Of a stretch of DNA of 64,000 bases, positions 36,170 to 47,707 are shown piece after piece. This stretch comes from Adiantum capillus-veneris (taxonomy: Eukaryota > Streptophyta > Polypodiopsida > Polypodiales > Pteridaceae). The position numbers and the translations under genes were made by a program. The stretch lies in NCBI GenBank assembly GCA_014529385.2, contig CM043948.1, positions 24,422,451 to 24,486,450 of the forward strand. The letters are read 5' to 3'. A model generated the notes under the pieces. It ran no database searches. It was given only the letters and a program-made list of their open reading frames with translations, and was not told the DNA's origin. Within the stretch, counting starts at the first letter, position 1; every line of letters starts with the position of its first letter.

Positions 36170-37858
36170 GTGGAAGACGATGACATTGTCCGTGCATGCT
36201 TGGATGGTGTAGGAGATGAGTATGTACATTTTAAGTCTTCCATGAATACAAGAGACGACATCCCCGTGTTCCAAGATTCTATGCTTATTCTTGAGGAGAA
36301 GAACCTTGACACATCTTCTTCTCATGGTAGAAATAATTCTAAACAGGCCTTCTATTCTAACTCCAACAGAGGTAGAGGTAGAGGTCGTGGTCGAGGCCCA
36401 AGGGGTTGCAGGGGCCAATTTCTGGAAGGTCAATCAAGTCAAAACAATACAGGTGGCAGGGGAAACCATTCTCAAGGCAGGGGGAGTCAAAGAGGTCGTG
36501 GTGCAGGATCAAGCAGACAGCAACATACTCCAGATAGCAAAGAATGTTGGACTTGTGGTGAAAGAGGCCACATGTCACGTGACTGTCCAAAGGGAAAAGC
36601 AAGTGGAAAGAGAGAACAGGGCAACTATGCATCTACTAGCAGAGATGCAGATGACAGCAAAAACGAGCGCATGTTTGTTATGCAGCATGTAATGAATACA
36701 ATGACTGCAGAGAATTCCACCCAAGATGATGTTTGGTATGTGGATTCAGGTGCCTCTAATCACATGACGTCTCGTGGAGAGTGGTTTAGAGATATGCGCA
36801 AACCAGATGTGTCAGGCTATGTGCAGACAGGAGATGACACAGCTCACCCCATTACTCATGTAGGGGACATACCTCTAAATACGAAGAGTGGGAAATCAAA
36901 GTACTTAGCAGATGTACTTCATGTCCCAAACATTACAAAGAATCTTGTTTCTGTTGCACAAATGGTTGAGCAGGGTTTGCAGGTTCGCTTCAATCCAAAT
37001 GGCTATTATGTAGAAGATTTCCAGAATGGCTGTAAGCTGATCATAGAGGGCAAATGTGTGAGCAGAATGTTTACGTTGAATGTAGACATGCCTGAGGTAA
37101 AAGCTGCATTATTTGCACAGGGCACATGTGTTGTGGCTGATGTTGACATTTGGCACAAACGCATTGGCCATGTCAATGAGCAGAGATTGTGCAGCATGCA
37201 ATCAAAACAGATTGTAAAAGGTTTGCCCAAATTCAAGGTGGATGGTATGCATAAAGTGTGTGCAGCATGCCAGTTTGGAAAACACTCAAAGGGCTCATTT
37301 CCACATGAGCGCAATGTATGTAAAAAGACACTTGAGGTGGTGCACACAGATGTTTGGGGTCCAACCGATACTGCAAGTATACATGGTTGCAGGTATTATG
37401 TCTCTTTCATTGATGACCATACAAGGAAAGTATGGGTCTACTTCATGCGTAACAAAAGTGAAGTGTTTGGTCACTTTCAAGACTTCAAAGTCATGATTGA
37501 GAAGGAGACAGATATGCAAATCAAGACATTGAGGTCAGATGGAGGGGGAGAGTACTTCTCCAATGATTTTTCAGATTTTCTGCGAATGCATGGTATACGC
37601 AGGCAGTTTACATGCAGATATACTCCACAACAAAATGGGGTCGCGGAAAAGAAAAACAGGCACATTGCAGAGGTTGCACGTGCATTGATGAATGAGAAGA
37701 ACATGCCTCATCATTTCTGGGCTGAAGCCGTAAATACAGCTGTGTACATTATGAACAGGACACCTACAGCTGCGGTGCATGATGTAACACCTGAGGAAAA
37801 GTTTACAGGTACAAAGCCTGATTTGTCACACTTGAAAGAGTTTGGCTGCATAGCTTAA
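36170..37858 (+). pseudogene. Copia gag end, protease and integrase
   Basis: One long frame. An arginine/glycine-rich gag tail and CCHC knuckle CWTCGERGHMSRDC (about 36545-36590), protease with active-site WYVDSGASNHM (about 36735), the integrase zinc domain (HKRIGHVNEQRL ... CAACQFGK), and a DDE core with HTDVWGP, RSDGGGEY and QQNGVAEKKNR. All three acidic catalytic residues are present. It stops at TAA 37856-37858 inside the integrase, within the GCIA context. A further one-base loss near 37945 (an AAGGGT run) changes frame again. Confidence 0.9.
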
Positions 37859-37980
37859 GTGCATGTACCAGATGAGTTGCGTAGGAAATTGGATCCTAAA
37901 GCAGAGAAATGTATTCTTGTGGGATATTCCCTTGAACAAAAGGGTACAGGTGCTACAATCCTACTACACGAGAATTACGA

Positions 37981-39241
37981 GTGAGCAGAGACGTAGTCTT
38001 TGATGAGATGAGCAGCTGGTACAGTAATGCACATGGCACTATTGGGGCCGATGTAAAAGATGATGTGGTTGTACAAAATGTGAGGCCACAGTCACAGGTT
38101 TTGAGTGGACCACAAGAGTCCTCTTCTCATGGCTCTGTTGAGAAACCATGGAATGGTAGAGTACGTACACAGGATACTCCACCAATAGGTACAGGGAATG
38201 TATCACGAAAAGGAAAGGAAAAGGTTGATGAACCTCCCTTTATGGCTGATGCATCATCAGGTTTTTCACATGTAGACATGGATTCAGATGGTTCTGAACA
38301 AAGTCTTGATGAGAAATTTGGAATTTTGGCTGTCAGGACTTGGTGTAAGGAAAGTACAAGAAGATGTTAGAGGGCAAAGGAGTGACCCAGGACCGCGCAG
38401 ATCTAATAGAGTCAGAAATCCAGTTCAGAAATTGACTTATGATGGGTATCTAGCGCATCACCAAGCCTACATGGCTAAGGTGATACAGGATGTGGAGCCC
38501 ACATGTTTTGAGGATGCAGTTGGAAATGTGCATTGGGATGATGCAATGAATGAAGAGATGGGTGCATTGGAAGCAAACGACACATGGGAGTTGGTGCCAT
38601 TGCTAACTGGCAAGAAAGCTATTGGCTGTAAATGGGTGTATAAAACCAAGCATAAGGCTGATGGTAACATTGAGCGTCACAAGGCAAGGCTGGTCGCAAA
38701 GGGTTATTCACAGACGTATGGCATAGACTATGAGGAGACCTTTGCTCCAGTGGCAAAGATGACGACTGTGAGAGCTGTCATAGCAGTGGCTGCATCTAGA
38801 AGATGGATTATGCATCAAATGGATGTAAAGAATACCTTCTTGAATGGTGAGTTGCAAGAGGAAGTGTATATGGATCATCCACCTGGTTATGTCGATCCAC
38901 GTTACCCAGATTATGTATGCAGACTTCTCAAAGCTTTGTATGGTTTGAAGCAGGGCTCTAGAGCATGGTATGACAGGATTGCCAAGTATCTTGTCAGTAT
39001 TGGTTTTAGGAGAGCTCATGCTGATCATTCACTCTATGTACGTGAGAGTGATGTGGGGATTGTGGTTATTACCATATATGTAGATGACCTTATTATTGTT
39101 GGTGACAATGCTATGGAGATTGACCATGTGAAGGGTCTTCTCAAACAGGAGTTTGAAATGAAAGATTTAGGCGAGTTGCGCTACTTTCTTGGCATTGAGG
39201 TGATCAGGACTCCAGAGGGTGTATGGCTATCACAGAGATAG
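37981..39241 (+). pseudogene. Copia integrase tail and reverse transcriptase
   Basis: The frame from 37981 (VSRDVVFDE, integrase C-terminus and linker) shifts near 38330 into a frame that holds RT: WKWVYKTK-like CKWVYKTKHK, RLVAKGYSQTYGIDYEETFA, MDVKNTFLNG, LLKALYGLKQ and the catalytic YVDDLIIVG (about 39078). It ends at TAG 39239-39241 where the family has Gln (SLQSQRQY context). Confidence 0.9.
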
Positions 39242-39244
39242 TAT

Positions 39245-40063
39245 GCTTTGGACATGTTGTCAAAGTATGGTATGGCTGATTGTAAGCCAATTTCTATTCC
39301 CTTGGATGTGAATGCAAAGCTGAGTGCAGAGAAGGGTGATGTTGTTGAGGATGTCAACATGTACAGGAAGATTGTGGGTAGTCTAATCTACTTGACTATC
39401 ACGAGGCCAGACTTGAGCTACACAGTAGGCTTGGAGAGTCAGTTCATGCAGATTTCGAGGAAGCCACATTTGGATGGAGTACGACGCACACTTAGGTATG
39501 TGCAAGGTACTCTTGACTACGCATTGTTCTATGCAGCAGATGCACCATTAGCATTGTATGGGTATACAGATGCAGATTGGGCAGGTAGCATTGTTGATAG
39601 GAGATCTACGAGTGGCTTCATGTTCTCTTTTGGGAGTGCTGCTGTTACTTGGAGCAGCAAAAAGCAGCCTACGGTTGCTTTATCGAGCACAAAGGCCGAG
39701 TACAGAGGTGCAGCAGTTGCGGCGTGCGAGGTAGCTTGGCTACGCACATTACTTGAGGACTTGGGAGTGCGGGTGGACCAACAGATTTTCATCCATTGTG
39801 ACAACCTCAGCAGCATGCAGTTGGCTAGGAACCCAGTGTTCCATGCCAGGACCAAACACATAGAGGTCCATTACCACTACGTTCGAGAGCGAGTGTTGGC
39901 GGGCGACATCGACTTGGTCTACGTCAGCACAGAGGAGCAGATAGCGGATATCTTTACCAAGGCCCTCGGAGCTGAGAAGCTTCGACGTTTCCGGACTATG
40001 ATTGGACTCTGCGACATGCAGAGCTCGAGGGGGAGTGTTGAGATGTCAAGCTCTACACCTTGA
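39245..40063 (+). pseudogene. Copia RNase H domain
   Basis: Same frame as RT after the TAG: MYRKIVGSLIYLTITRPDL, then the RNase H motifs GYTDADWAGS, STSGFMF, STKAEYRGA, HCDNLSSMQLARNP and KHIEVHYHYVRE, ending EQIADIFTKAL. The open frame runs a few codons into the 3' LTR. Confidence 0.9.
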
Positions 40064-40357
40064 GCTGGCATCCACTACGGGTCTTGGCCGCTTACGGCAT
40101 TTACTCACTGGCGCGTTAGGTGACCGACACGGAGGATCTCTGCCAGTGATTCTACAGCTGGACTACACTTATAGTGCCAGCCTAGTACACTTCTAGCGAG
40201 TTCACACTTAGTGACCGCATGTACATATGTGCTACTTTTCAGCTTTAGCACTTAGTCATTTTGTACTCTCTTTTCTGTGAAGAAGAAGAAGAAGCTTTCC
40301 ATCTCTATGTGCTTTGTGCTTGTCTTGTGTAGCTCTCTTGCATCCTCATTCTTTACA
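40036..40357 (+). repeat. 3' LTR of the copia element
   Basis: Preceded by the polypurine tract GAGGGGGAG (40027-40035). Same length as the 5' LTR with 7 differences. Confidence 0.95.
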
Positions 40358-40362
40358 TGAAG

Positions 40363-41473
40363 CAACCATGGTGTGATTGATTAGTTCGCTAATAGTACCA
40401 GGCCGTTGAGAGTTGATGTATTCGGACATCTCTTCAGGTAATCCCGCACAAAATTGATGCCTTTGCTCAGCAAAGTCTATCTTTTGAAAGACAGTAGCCT
40501 TGAGATGTAAATTACAAAACTTGTCTACGTACTAGTGGATAGACTCATGAGAGAGAAGCTTCAAGCTGCGCCATTCAGTAAGCACTTTGTCTTTTGCATC
40601 GCTTGCAAGGAATTGCTTCATGATGGAAACTCTTAAAGTTTTCCATGTCTTTGGGGCTTCACCATTGCCACGAAGGCTAGCCACCATTGACGAGCTGATT
40701 TTTGGAAGTGCATAGCTACATGGCGTAGCTTGGAGGACTCTTTGAAGCCCTCGTCTCCAAAGGCCGCATCAAATTGCTAGATGAAGGCCAACACTTTGTC
40801 AGTAGCACCAAAGATGCCATCATAGGTGAGAAAAGAGATACCTTTCCTCCGTCCTTGAACTTCTTTAGCTTTTGTGAACTTCGCCGTGCAGGAAATGATT
40901 TGCGATGTCCTCCCCTCTTGTATTCTCTAGGAGAATAGCCATAACTTTCATCGTAAGAGGAGAAAGGTGAAGAAGAAGGAGAAGAGGGTGACCTCTTCCT
41001 AGCCCTTTTCTTCCTTTGTTTCCTCTCTTGCCATTCAGAGTGATGAGGAGAAGGACTATGTGTTGATCTTTTCCTCTTGGGAGGAGTGGGCGATCGTCTA
41101 GACCGCCATCTTCGTGGAGCCACATCTTGAGAGGAACTTAAACTTTCATTGCTTTCTTGCTCTTTGGATTCCTCCTCTCGAATGGGAGAGAGTCTTCTTT
41201 TGGGGGCTCTTCAAGAGGCCTCCTAAGCTCTCTCTCCTCTTCGAGAGGAAGGGAAATTCCATAAGCACGAAGTTGTTGAGTAACTTTGGCTTGCAAAACT
41301 GGGTTGCCCATAGCTTGCTGCAACCTTGTGACGAGATAATTCACAAACATGGGAGCATCATCATTAGCACCTTCATGTGCAAAATCAAAGCTATCAATGT
41401 TCATTCTACTCTCTTGATTATTGTCAGCCATGTTAACAAAATTTATGTATGTAGTTAGTGTATGCTTTGGCAA
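40363..41473 (-). pseudogene. Gypsy gag, N-terminal part
   Basis: Minus strand. An N-terminal region with NYLVTRLQQAMGNPVLQAKV, then a long Arg/Lys/Ser-rich stretch (about 40850-41120), then a gag core readable in pieces with YDGIFGATDKVLAF-like and SSKLRHVAMHF-like segments. Several frameshifts and stops. The frame is cut by the copia element at 40357 and continues at 35149. Confidence 0.7.
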
Positions 41474-41832
41474 TTCAAAACCTTGTTTGCCACTCCTCTT
41501 AGCCTTTGAAAATCGGCTCTTAAGTATCTACACCCACGGCTCAAAGTGGTTAATTATAGAGAGTAGAGGAGTAGGTCTAACATAGCAGAGTTGCCGAGGG
41601 CTAGATCCTTTTGGACTTCTTATGGCTTAATAATGGTAAAGCCGTAGGAAAGTCTAAAAAGACTCCATTATTAAGTCCAAAGCTCCCGAGGTGTGCACCA
41701 TCCCCCACATAGTGGGCTCAACAAAACCGATAATAGATCCCAGTTCCACTTACCCTAATATACTTAACAACATCAACCATTTATAGGCTACTTAAGGACC
41801 TCTCTTCTTAACCAAGAAACGAGAAACCAAAT

Positions 41833-41844
41833 GCTCTGATACCA
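41833..41844 (-). promoter_or_regulatory. Gypsy primer-binding site (initiator tRNA-Met)
   Basis: The minus strand reads TGGTATCAGAGC one base after the LTR end at 41846. It fixes the element's orientation and inner LTR edge. Confidence 0.9.
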
Positions 41845-41845
41845 A

Positions 41846-43441
41846 TGTAATGGAATTAGCCTATTTAATTTGAGAGTAGCGAAAATTAATGAGAGTAATT
41901 TTGAGAAATGACTTTGTGAGCATAGCGGGTGAACATAATTGAAGATAGAAACATAATCATAGCAATTAGTTAACTTAGCATGAATAATCCTTTTGCAAGA
42001 GAGAGAATTTAGAGAACATGACAACAGTTGAGGACCGGATTTATGTGGAGCCGGTCCGCCCTCCAATAGGCATTTGTATTATAATTTCTCCCATTAAGAG
42101 AGACTTGTTATAATACAATCTTTGTGCTCCTTGTAACCTAGGTGATGCAATGAAGATGGAAAACTTCATGCATCACAAGCATAAATAAACTTAAAGAAAG
42201 ATTTAACTATCCCAAGCCTCACTCCCAAGACCTCAAACACCTTCGAAGGTGGAGAGAGCTACCAGGGAATGAGGGTAGGAAAGAGGAAGAAGAAACATTT
42301 CGTAGGAGAAAGAAATAGTTCCTCACTTATCATCACTCTTTTTGTTAGCATACATAATAGCATAGTAATGAAGAAGAAGGAGATGGCAAGATTAAGCATT
42401 GAAGCATGGCTCTTGGTTGGATTTGCACTCCATATCCAAGAGTGTTGGTGTAGGCTCTCAACCTCTACTTGCTTGGAGAAGGAGAGGGAGCTCTTGCACT
42501 TTGCATAGCACACAATGAGAGTGTTTGTGAGTGTGTGTGGGTGAGTATACCCCCTAAGAAACCCCCTAGATTTCTTGGGTCGACCCCCCCTTGTAGCTCA
42601 TTCTTGAAGCTCATTGGACCCCTCCAGGCGTAGCCAATCATAAGCAGGAGGCACTACAAGCAGCAAGGGTAGCCTTGAGACAAGTGTCCCCGTTTCCCCT
42701 TTGAGAGAGAGGGCTAGATAAATGAAACATCAATTAATTAAATCTCCTAAATTATCATTGGACCCCTTGGGTGGCCAACCAATAGGCTTCAGCCACACCA
42801 TGAGGGCAACATGAGGAGGAACTTGACAAGTGTCCCTTTTGCTTTCTTTGTACCATGCATGCCTTGTGTGAGTGTGTGGGTGTTCTCTCTCATCCCCCCT
42901 CATGTAGGGCTCGCCCCCTCCTTGTAGGGATTGAATATTTGACTTTTTGACACCTAGGTCCAGTTCCCACCACAAGCTTGGCTCTTAAGCACTTTAAGCT
43001 TGGGCTGGGTTCTCACCTCAAGTGCAACCCTAGCATCTCAAGCATGTCAAGCACCTCAAGCATCTCAAGCACCTCAATCATCAAGCACCTCAATCATCAA
43101 GCACCTTAGTCATCAAGCATGACAAGAAGGAGAAGCTGGATCGGGTTCCCATGCCTCAAGCTCAGCCCTATCTTACCTAAGGTCAACGGACTTTTACACA
43201 CATTATTGGAGGTCTTCAATGAAGCTAACCCTACGGTCTTATGCTCCATTTGTTAGCCTTGCTCTTTGATAGACCATCTCTCATTTGGGCCCCTTTACCA
43301 TTGGCCCCTTGTTGAGATAGATCTATAAGCACATGTCTATATCTTAACACTTGTTCCCGTTTATTCTCCCACATTAAGTGATCAATTTAATATGAGAAAA
43401 TCATTTGGGTTGGTTAGATATTAGATATTAAATTTATGACA
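41846..43441 (-). repeat. 5' LTR of the gypsy element, shared with a second copy
   Basis: On the plus strand TGTAATGG...TTATGACA, 1,596 bp. Beyond its outer edge (43442-43968) the sequence is not flanking DNA but the polypurine tract and 3' coding end of the same family. Confidence 0.9.
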
Positions 43442-43968
43442 TTACCTCTCTCTTGAAATCATAGTTGTCCTCGACTATGAGGTAGAAGAGATAAAGCCTT
43501 AGTCAGTAGTCAATTTTCCTTAGCGGGTAGAGGATCCCTTTTTACCCTACAACATCTTTCCAAGATGGATGACTAATCCATTTGGTGCTTGGGAGACATA
43601 GCTGCCGCAAGCATGTCTGATCTTTAGTCCATTTCATTCTCCCAAAGTAGAGTGACAAATTCTACTTGGTGTTTAAGAGACGTCGTCATTACAAACATGA
43701 TTCTAAGCATGCATACTAGTTAAATTTGTGCACAATTAAAAACAGGACTAGTCTTATAAGACAAAAACGTGAGTCATTTAAAAGAAATTTGTACATTTTC
43801 TTGCTCTAATGTAGCATTGTAAGAATTGACAATGTTCATACTATCCTTAAGCTATATTCCTTGCATCCATCTAGCATCTTCAAAAGGATAATTTTTGAAC
43901 TTAATAAGATACCGTCGGATAATCTTATCATGTCGTAGTATCTTGTCTTCATGCCGAAGGATAGCTTC
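43442..43968 (-). pseudogene. 3' end of a second gypsy copy (truncated)
   Basis: Aligns with 29102-29625: polypurine tract, the untranslated stretch and the last part of the chromodomain (KIIRRYLIKFKNYPFEDARW). Homology breaks at about 43968. In minus orientation it sits upstream of the 5' LTR, giving [truncated internal]-LTR-internal-LTR. Confidence 0.85.
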
Positions 43969-44266
43969 GTAGTACCTTGTCTTCATCCCAAAGAATAGTT
44001 GGGTTGACCCCAAAAGATGGCACATGTGGATAATGTCAACTAGTACAAAAGATCCCAAAGGTACAACATTACAACTTCAAGAAATTCTTTTTTTAAAAAA
44101 ATTTGGTGTACATTTTTGCTATCATTCCTAGGGTCATTTCGGTGATTTTCTTAATTCTATTTGAGAACGTGTTTCTAACGCAATAATATAGACACATTTT
44201 GAGATGTTTTTTGGGTATCATGAATGGCATTGGAATATGCCATCAAAATTAGGCTCTTTCTCTTAT
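43969..44266. other. Unassigned sequence
   Basis: Starts with a local rearranged repeat of the neighbouring CTTGTCTTCATCCC word. No feature seen. Confidence 0.4.
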
Positions 44267-44500
44267 AGGGTGGGAAAAAAATCATAAACATATCGAGTGC
44301 ATTCAAGGCTATTCATAAAACCCTTTAGTTGTGAATGTTTCACCAATAAGAGGGACCCTTTTCTTATTCAATCTATAAACTTATTTTCAAGATTATTTTT
44401 TTCAACATTCTTCTGTATGTGAAAATGTGAGAAAATATAGGATAAAATAATCCCTACTATTGAACGCACGTGATATGATTCTTTATATTGTAGTGCCCCC
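44267..44500. mobile_element. Palindromic MITE, copy C
   Basis: ATATCGAGTGCATTCAA (44290-44306) and, on the other strand, ATATCACGTGCGTTCAA (44460-44476), with interior words CATAAAACCCTTTA and ACCCTTTTCTTA shared with copy A. Ends are approximate. Confidence 0.6.
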
Positions 44501-44516
44501 CCCCCCCCCCCCCCCC
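44496..44516. repeat. Poly(C) run of 21
   Basis: 21 consecutive C at the edge of MITE copy C. Confidence 0.85.
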
Positions 44517-44726
44517 AAACCCAAAGATAGGAGGCAAATGCAAGAAACGGCTTCACATGTCATCACCTATGGGTATATGTGCTCGTAATTTTTGGCTAGA
44601 AGGCTGGTTTTGTAGGATGTATGGGAAGGCTATGTTACCACTCTCGATAAATGGCTTAAAACCAAGGGGGACCTTACTGTGTAAATATAGGATGGCTACA
44701 CATATTTGGATTGAGGTTGCACTAAA

Positions 44727-45592
44727 TGAAGAGTCGTGCTCATTGTGACGAAGCCATTGGTCCATAAAAGAGCTGAAGTTGGTTTTAGAATATGAGCATA
44801 TTTGAATAACGAGTTGATAGTCAAGGGTCGGATGCCCTACTAGTGTAATGAGTATATAAAGATCCTTGAAGTCTTGCATTTTTCACCATCATAGATTTGA
44901 ATTGATATACATTGTCACTACACAATATGAGATCTATAATCCTTAATGAGGTGAAATTAGCTTTTATATATTGAATTGGATGCATAAAGGGGGCTACAAT
45001 CCTTGGTTGGGTACAAGTAGTCCTCAATTGTGTAATTGTATTGAAGATTTCATTGCCTTGTTTTGTGCATTGATTTATAAAGGGAGTGCATTATGTATTA
45101 TGAAAGATTTTTAGTGCATGAGACGGCCAATCATTGGCATTATTTCTTTTGTATGTGTTTTGTAAATAATTATCATCGTTTCAATGTAAATGTTGATGAT
45201 TCTTTGTAGCATGTGAAAATAGTTGTGTCTTATTTTTTCCAAATCTCAAAGGATGTTAGAACTAATAATTATATTTATAATTGCATTGATAATTTCATAT
45301 CATTTTTGTATACATAATGCCACGTAGAGAGTGCATTGCAATGTGTATGTTTGCTCAGAAAATATATGGTCGATATGTGGAATTGTGACTAGAGTGCATT
45401 GCAAATCTCATAATGTGTAGATTTGATTGCTTTCTTAGTGTTTGTTTTTCTAATATATATTGAAACAAAAAAAATTATTTTTAAAATTGAACATCTAGTT
45501 CTTTTGTCTTCAGTATTAAATTAAAAGCAATGGAGAAAAATGTCAGCATAAGTGATACGAAGAAGGAAAAGAAAAAAAAAGCCCTAGCAAAC
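44727..45592 (+). mobile_element. hAT-type repeat, copy 1 (5' part)
   Basis: Aligns over ~860 bp with 59943-60800: both contain TGACGAAGCCATTGGTCCAT, CACCATCATAGATTTGAA and GGTACGAAGAAGG-like sequence, and end with the first ~20 codons of the same small ORF (MEKNVSIS here, MEQNVCTI there). In the 60 kb copy that ORF continues into a hAT BED finger; here it continues into a helicase fragment. Confidence 0.65.
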
Positions 45593-46041
45593 ATGGGTTT
45601 TGAATCTCAAATCAAAAAGATTATTTCCCAGATTCGGCCTGACAGATAGACTTAGTATTGCAGTATAACTTGTTCTAAACAAGTTGAAGGTTTAGCCAGA
45701 CAATTTCTACAGAATTCTGACAAAGTTGTCATTGGTTCATAAGCTTTGAAGTTGTTCTTGAGAATGATAGATACTCAAAATTGGAAGATTTACTGAAGTG
45801 AATGATGGATGGAAGTAAAGTGATCATATTTATGAAAACCAAATGAGATTGTGATCAAGTTACTAGAAAACTTTGAATGGACGAGTTTGCAGCTTTATCT
45901 ATCCATGATGATAAGAGTCAAGCTCAGCAAGACTGGCTTCTTTCCGAATTTAGATCTTGTAATATCCCTATAATGACAACAACAGATGTTGCAACTTGGG
46001 GTTTGGATGTGAAGGACATAAAGCACAAGAAAGCAAAATGA
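45593..46041 (+). pseudogene. DEAD-box RNA helicase fragment (RH20/RH30-DDX5 type)
   Basis: Readable as one protein across stops: MGFESQIKKIISQIRPDRQT (after motif II), LARQFLQN and KVVIGS, MMDGSKVIIFMKTK, LSIHDDKSQAQQDWLLSEF, and the motif V region TDVATWGLDVKDI (family: TDVAARGLDVKDI). Motif III SAT appears altered. No introns over a region usually interrupted in plant RH genes, and about 30 codons after VVIGS are missing, so it looks like a processed or captured fragment. At least four in-frame stops. It lies directly after the hAT N-terminal codons, suggesting capture by, or insertion into, the transposon. Confidence 0.7.
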
Positions 46042-46112
46042 TAACAAATACCGCACCGACATTGACAATGAGATCATGTCAGGGGGGACGAAATGAATTC
46101 GAAGGGGGGGAG

Positions 46113-46590
46113 TGTTGACCCATGGGTCAATAACACGACATAACTCAATTTCCATACCAAAGTCTTATTTTTTATGAAACGATGCGGATTATGGTTAAAG
46201 ACATCATTTATAATGAGTAGTTATTCTAGTTGTAGAAGCCGGGGTGCAATGGCACTTTGAGATTGTAAATACAAAGCCATTTGACCCCTTGAACTCTATT
46301 TTTATTTAACCTATGGTAGTCTTAGTATATAAGGTACCTAGGTCAGTTTGTAAGAGAAATTAATCATAATCAAAGTTTTAAGCTATCATTGACCATGTGT
46401 GAGAGAGAAAGAGAGAGAGTGTGACCTTCATCCTGATGCTACTTCCTACTCGCTCATCGCATTGGAGATTCAATTGCACCATCACAATTGGCTCGGAGAT
46501 AACTACACAATAATGCCAAGCGTTCCTCGCAAACCAAAGCACGTGTACTAAATCATATACAAGCTATTTGTGGTTGTAGTGTATCAAACA
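46113..46590 (+). mobile_element. LTR-like segment preceded by a polypurine tract
   Basis: GAAGGGGGGGAG (46101-46112) immediately precedes TGTTGACCCATGGG. The segment contains a TATATAAGG box (about 46327) and a plausible CAAACA end at 46590. This fits the 3' LTR of a copia-like element whose interior was lost. No partner LTR is in the window. Confidence 0.4.
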
Positions 46591-46668
46591 ATGTCTGTTT
46601 TCTCCATGCAAGTAGTCATTATAATTGTGGCGACACTAGGTAGCTCCCGCAACAAAGGTAGTCGTTGA

Positions 46669-46792
<124 letters not shown>

Positions 46793-46974
46793 CCCCCCCA
46801 CACACGACCCCTTTTCTCCCTCTCTCCTCATGACGTACCTACAAAGATGGTCATCTGTGTGTGTGTGCGCGTGCTTGCGTGCATGGCTCAACGAAAAACA
46901 CCTAGCGGGCCCGACTAGGACCCTCTATATATTAAGCTGCAGCCCACCGGGCTTTATCATTTTCTTGGTGGGCC

Positions 46975-47092
46975 CACAGGGAAAATGCAAAAGCTCGGCA
47001 GGCCCGTAGGGAAAAGGAAAATTCCCAACAGGCCCGTAGAGAAAAGGAAAAATTCCGACAGGCCTGTAGGGAAAAGGCAAAATCCTGGCTTG
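46975..47092. repeat. Minisatellite of ~31-33-bp units
   Basis: The unit GGCAGGCCCGTAGGGAAAAG recurs at about 46998, 47029 and 47060 with small changes. A related GC-rich palindromic stretch lies at 59575-59700. Confidence 0.75.
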
Positions 47093-47707
47093 CTTTTTGT
47101 GGGTGTCCAGGTCGCTCTGAACCGGCTTGTTTGTGATCATGTTAACTGTGACTGTGTAAATATGTCAACAAGACCTTGTATCACACAATCTTTTTGGTAA
47201 TTACGTAAATATTAAATCCCTAGATACGAATGAAGATGACCAAGAGCAAGGGAAAGAGATGACAATCAAAGAACTTGAATTCTGTGAGCTTGGTACCAAT
47301 GATGTACTTTACTTGAATTGAATGTGAACCTTGAGGTGGATAATTTTCCTCCTACAAGAAGGGTATTGTAAAGCAAAGATGTAAACATAGAGAATATTGT
47401 AGGTTAATACTTCATTGAGGTGCAAAACAATTGAAAGTCATGTAAACCCTTTTTTGTGTGACCTGTGGCCCGTGAGCCAAGCGAAATACCACAATTTCTA
47501 TTTTGTTGTCATCCAACACCGTAGCCTGAGTATTGTCGTTCATGAATTTGAAAAGCATAACAAATTTTGTTTGCAATTCCAATGGGAGACTTTATACACT
47601 GTGCATTTATAACATTACTTTATACACCAAAGAAGACTATAAAAATCTTCACTAATCAATTTACTAACATTCAAAAAGTCACAGGAAGTTTTAAAAGGCT
47701 TCAATGT
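47093..47707. other. Unassigned sequence
   Basis: No coding frame or repeat recognised. Confidence 0.4.

Larger units (their letters stand above)
35150..40357 (+). mobile_element. Complete Ty1/copia element with TGAAG target duplication
   Basis: Two 322-bp LTRs (35150-35471, 40036-40357) bound gag, protease, integrase, RT and RNase H in copia order. TGAAG at 35145-35149 and 40358-40362 is the target duplication, inside the minus-strand gag of the gypsy host. The LTRs differ at 7 positions by my count, so insertion was fairly recent relative to the gypsy element. The coding frame is broken in five places, so it is not autonomous. Confidence 0.95.
27534..43441 (-). mobile_element. Chromodomain Ty3/gypsy element (full length, heavily nested)
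   Basis: Minus-strand order: 5' LTR 43441-41846, tRNA-Met PBS, gag 41473-40363, copia insertion 40357-35150, gag zinc finger, protease and RT start 35149-33858, TTAA element 33853-32551, RT and RNase H 32546-31572, foldback 31571-31121, integrase 31120-30387, MITE 30386-30187, integrase end and chromodomain 30186-29434, polypurine tract, 3' LTR 29101-27534. Without the four insertions the element would be about 8.7 kb, normal for a plant chromovirus. All coding parts carry lesions. Confidence 0.9.
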
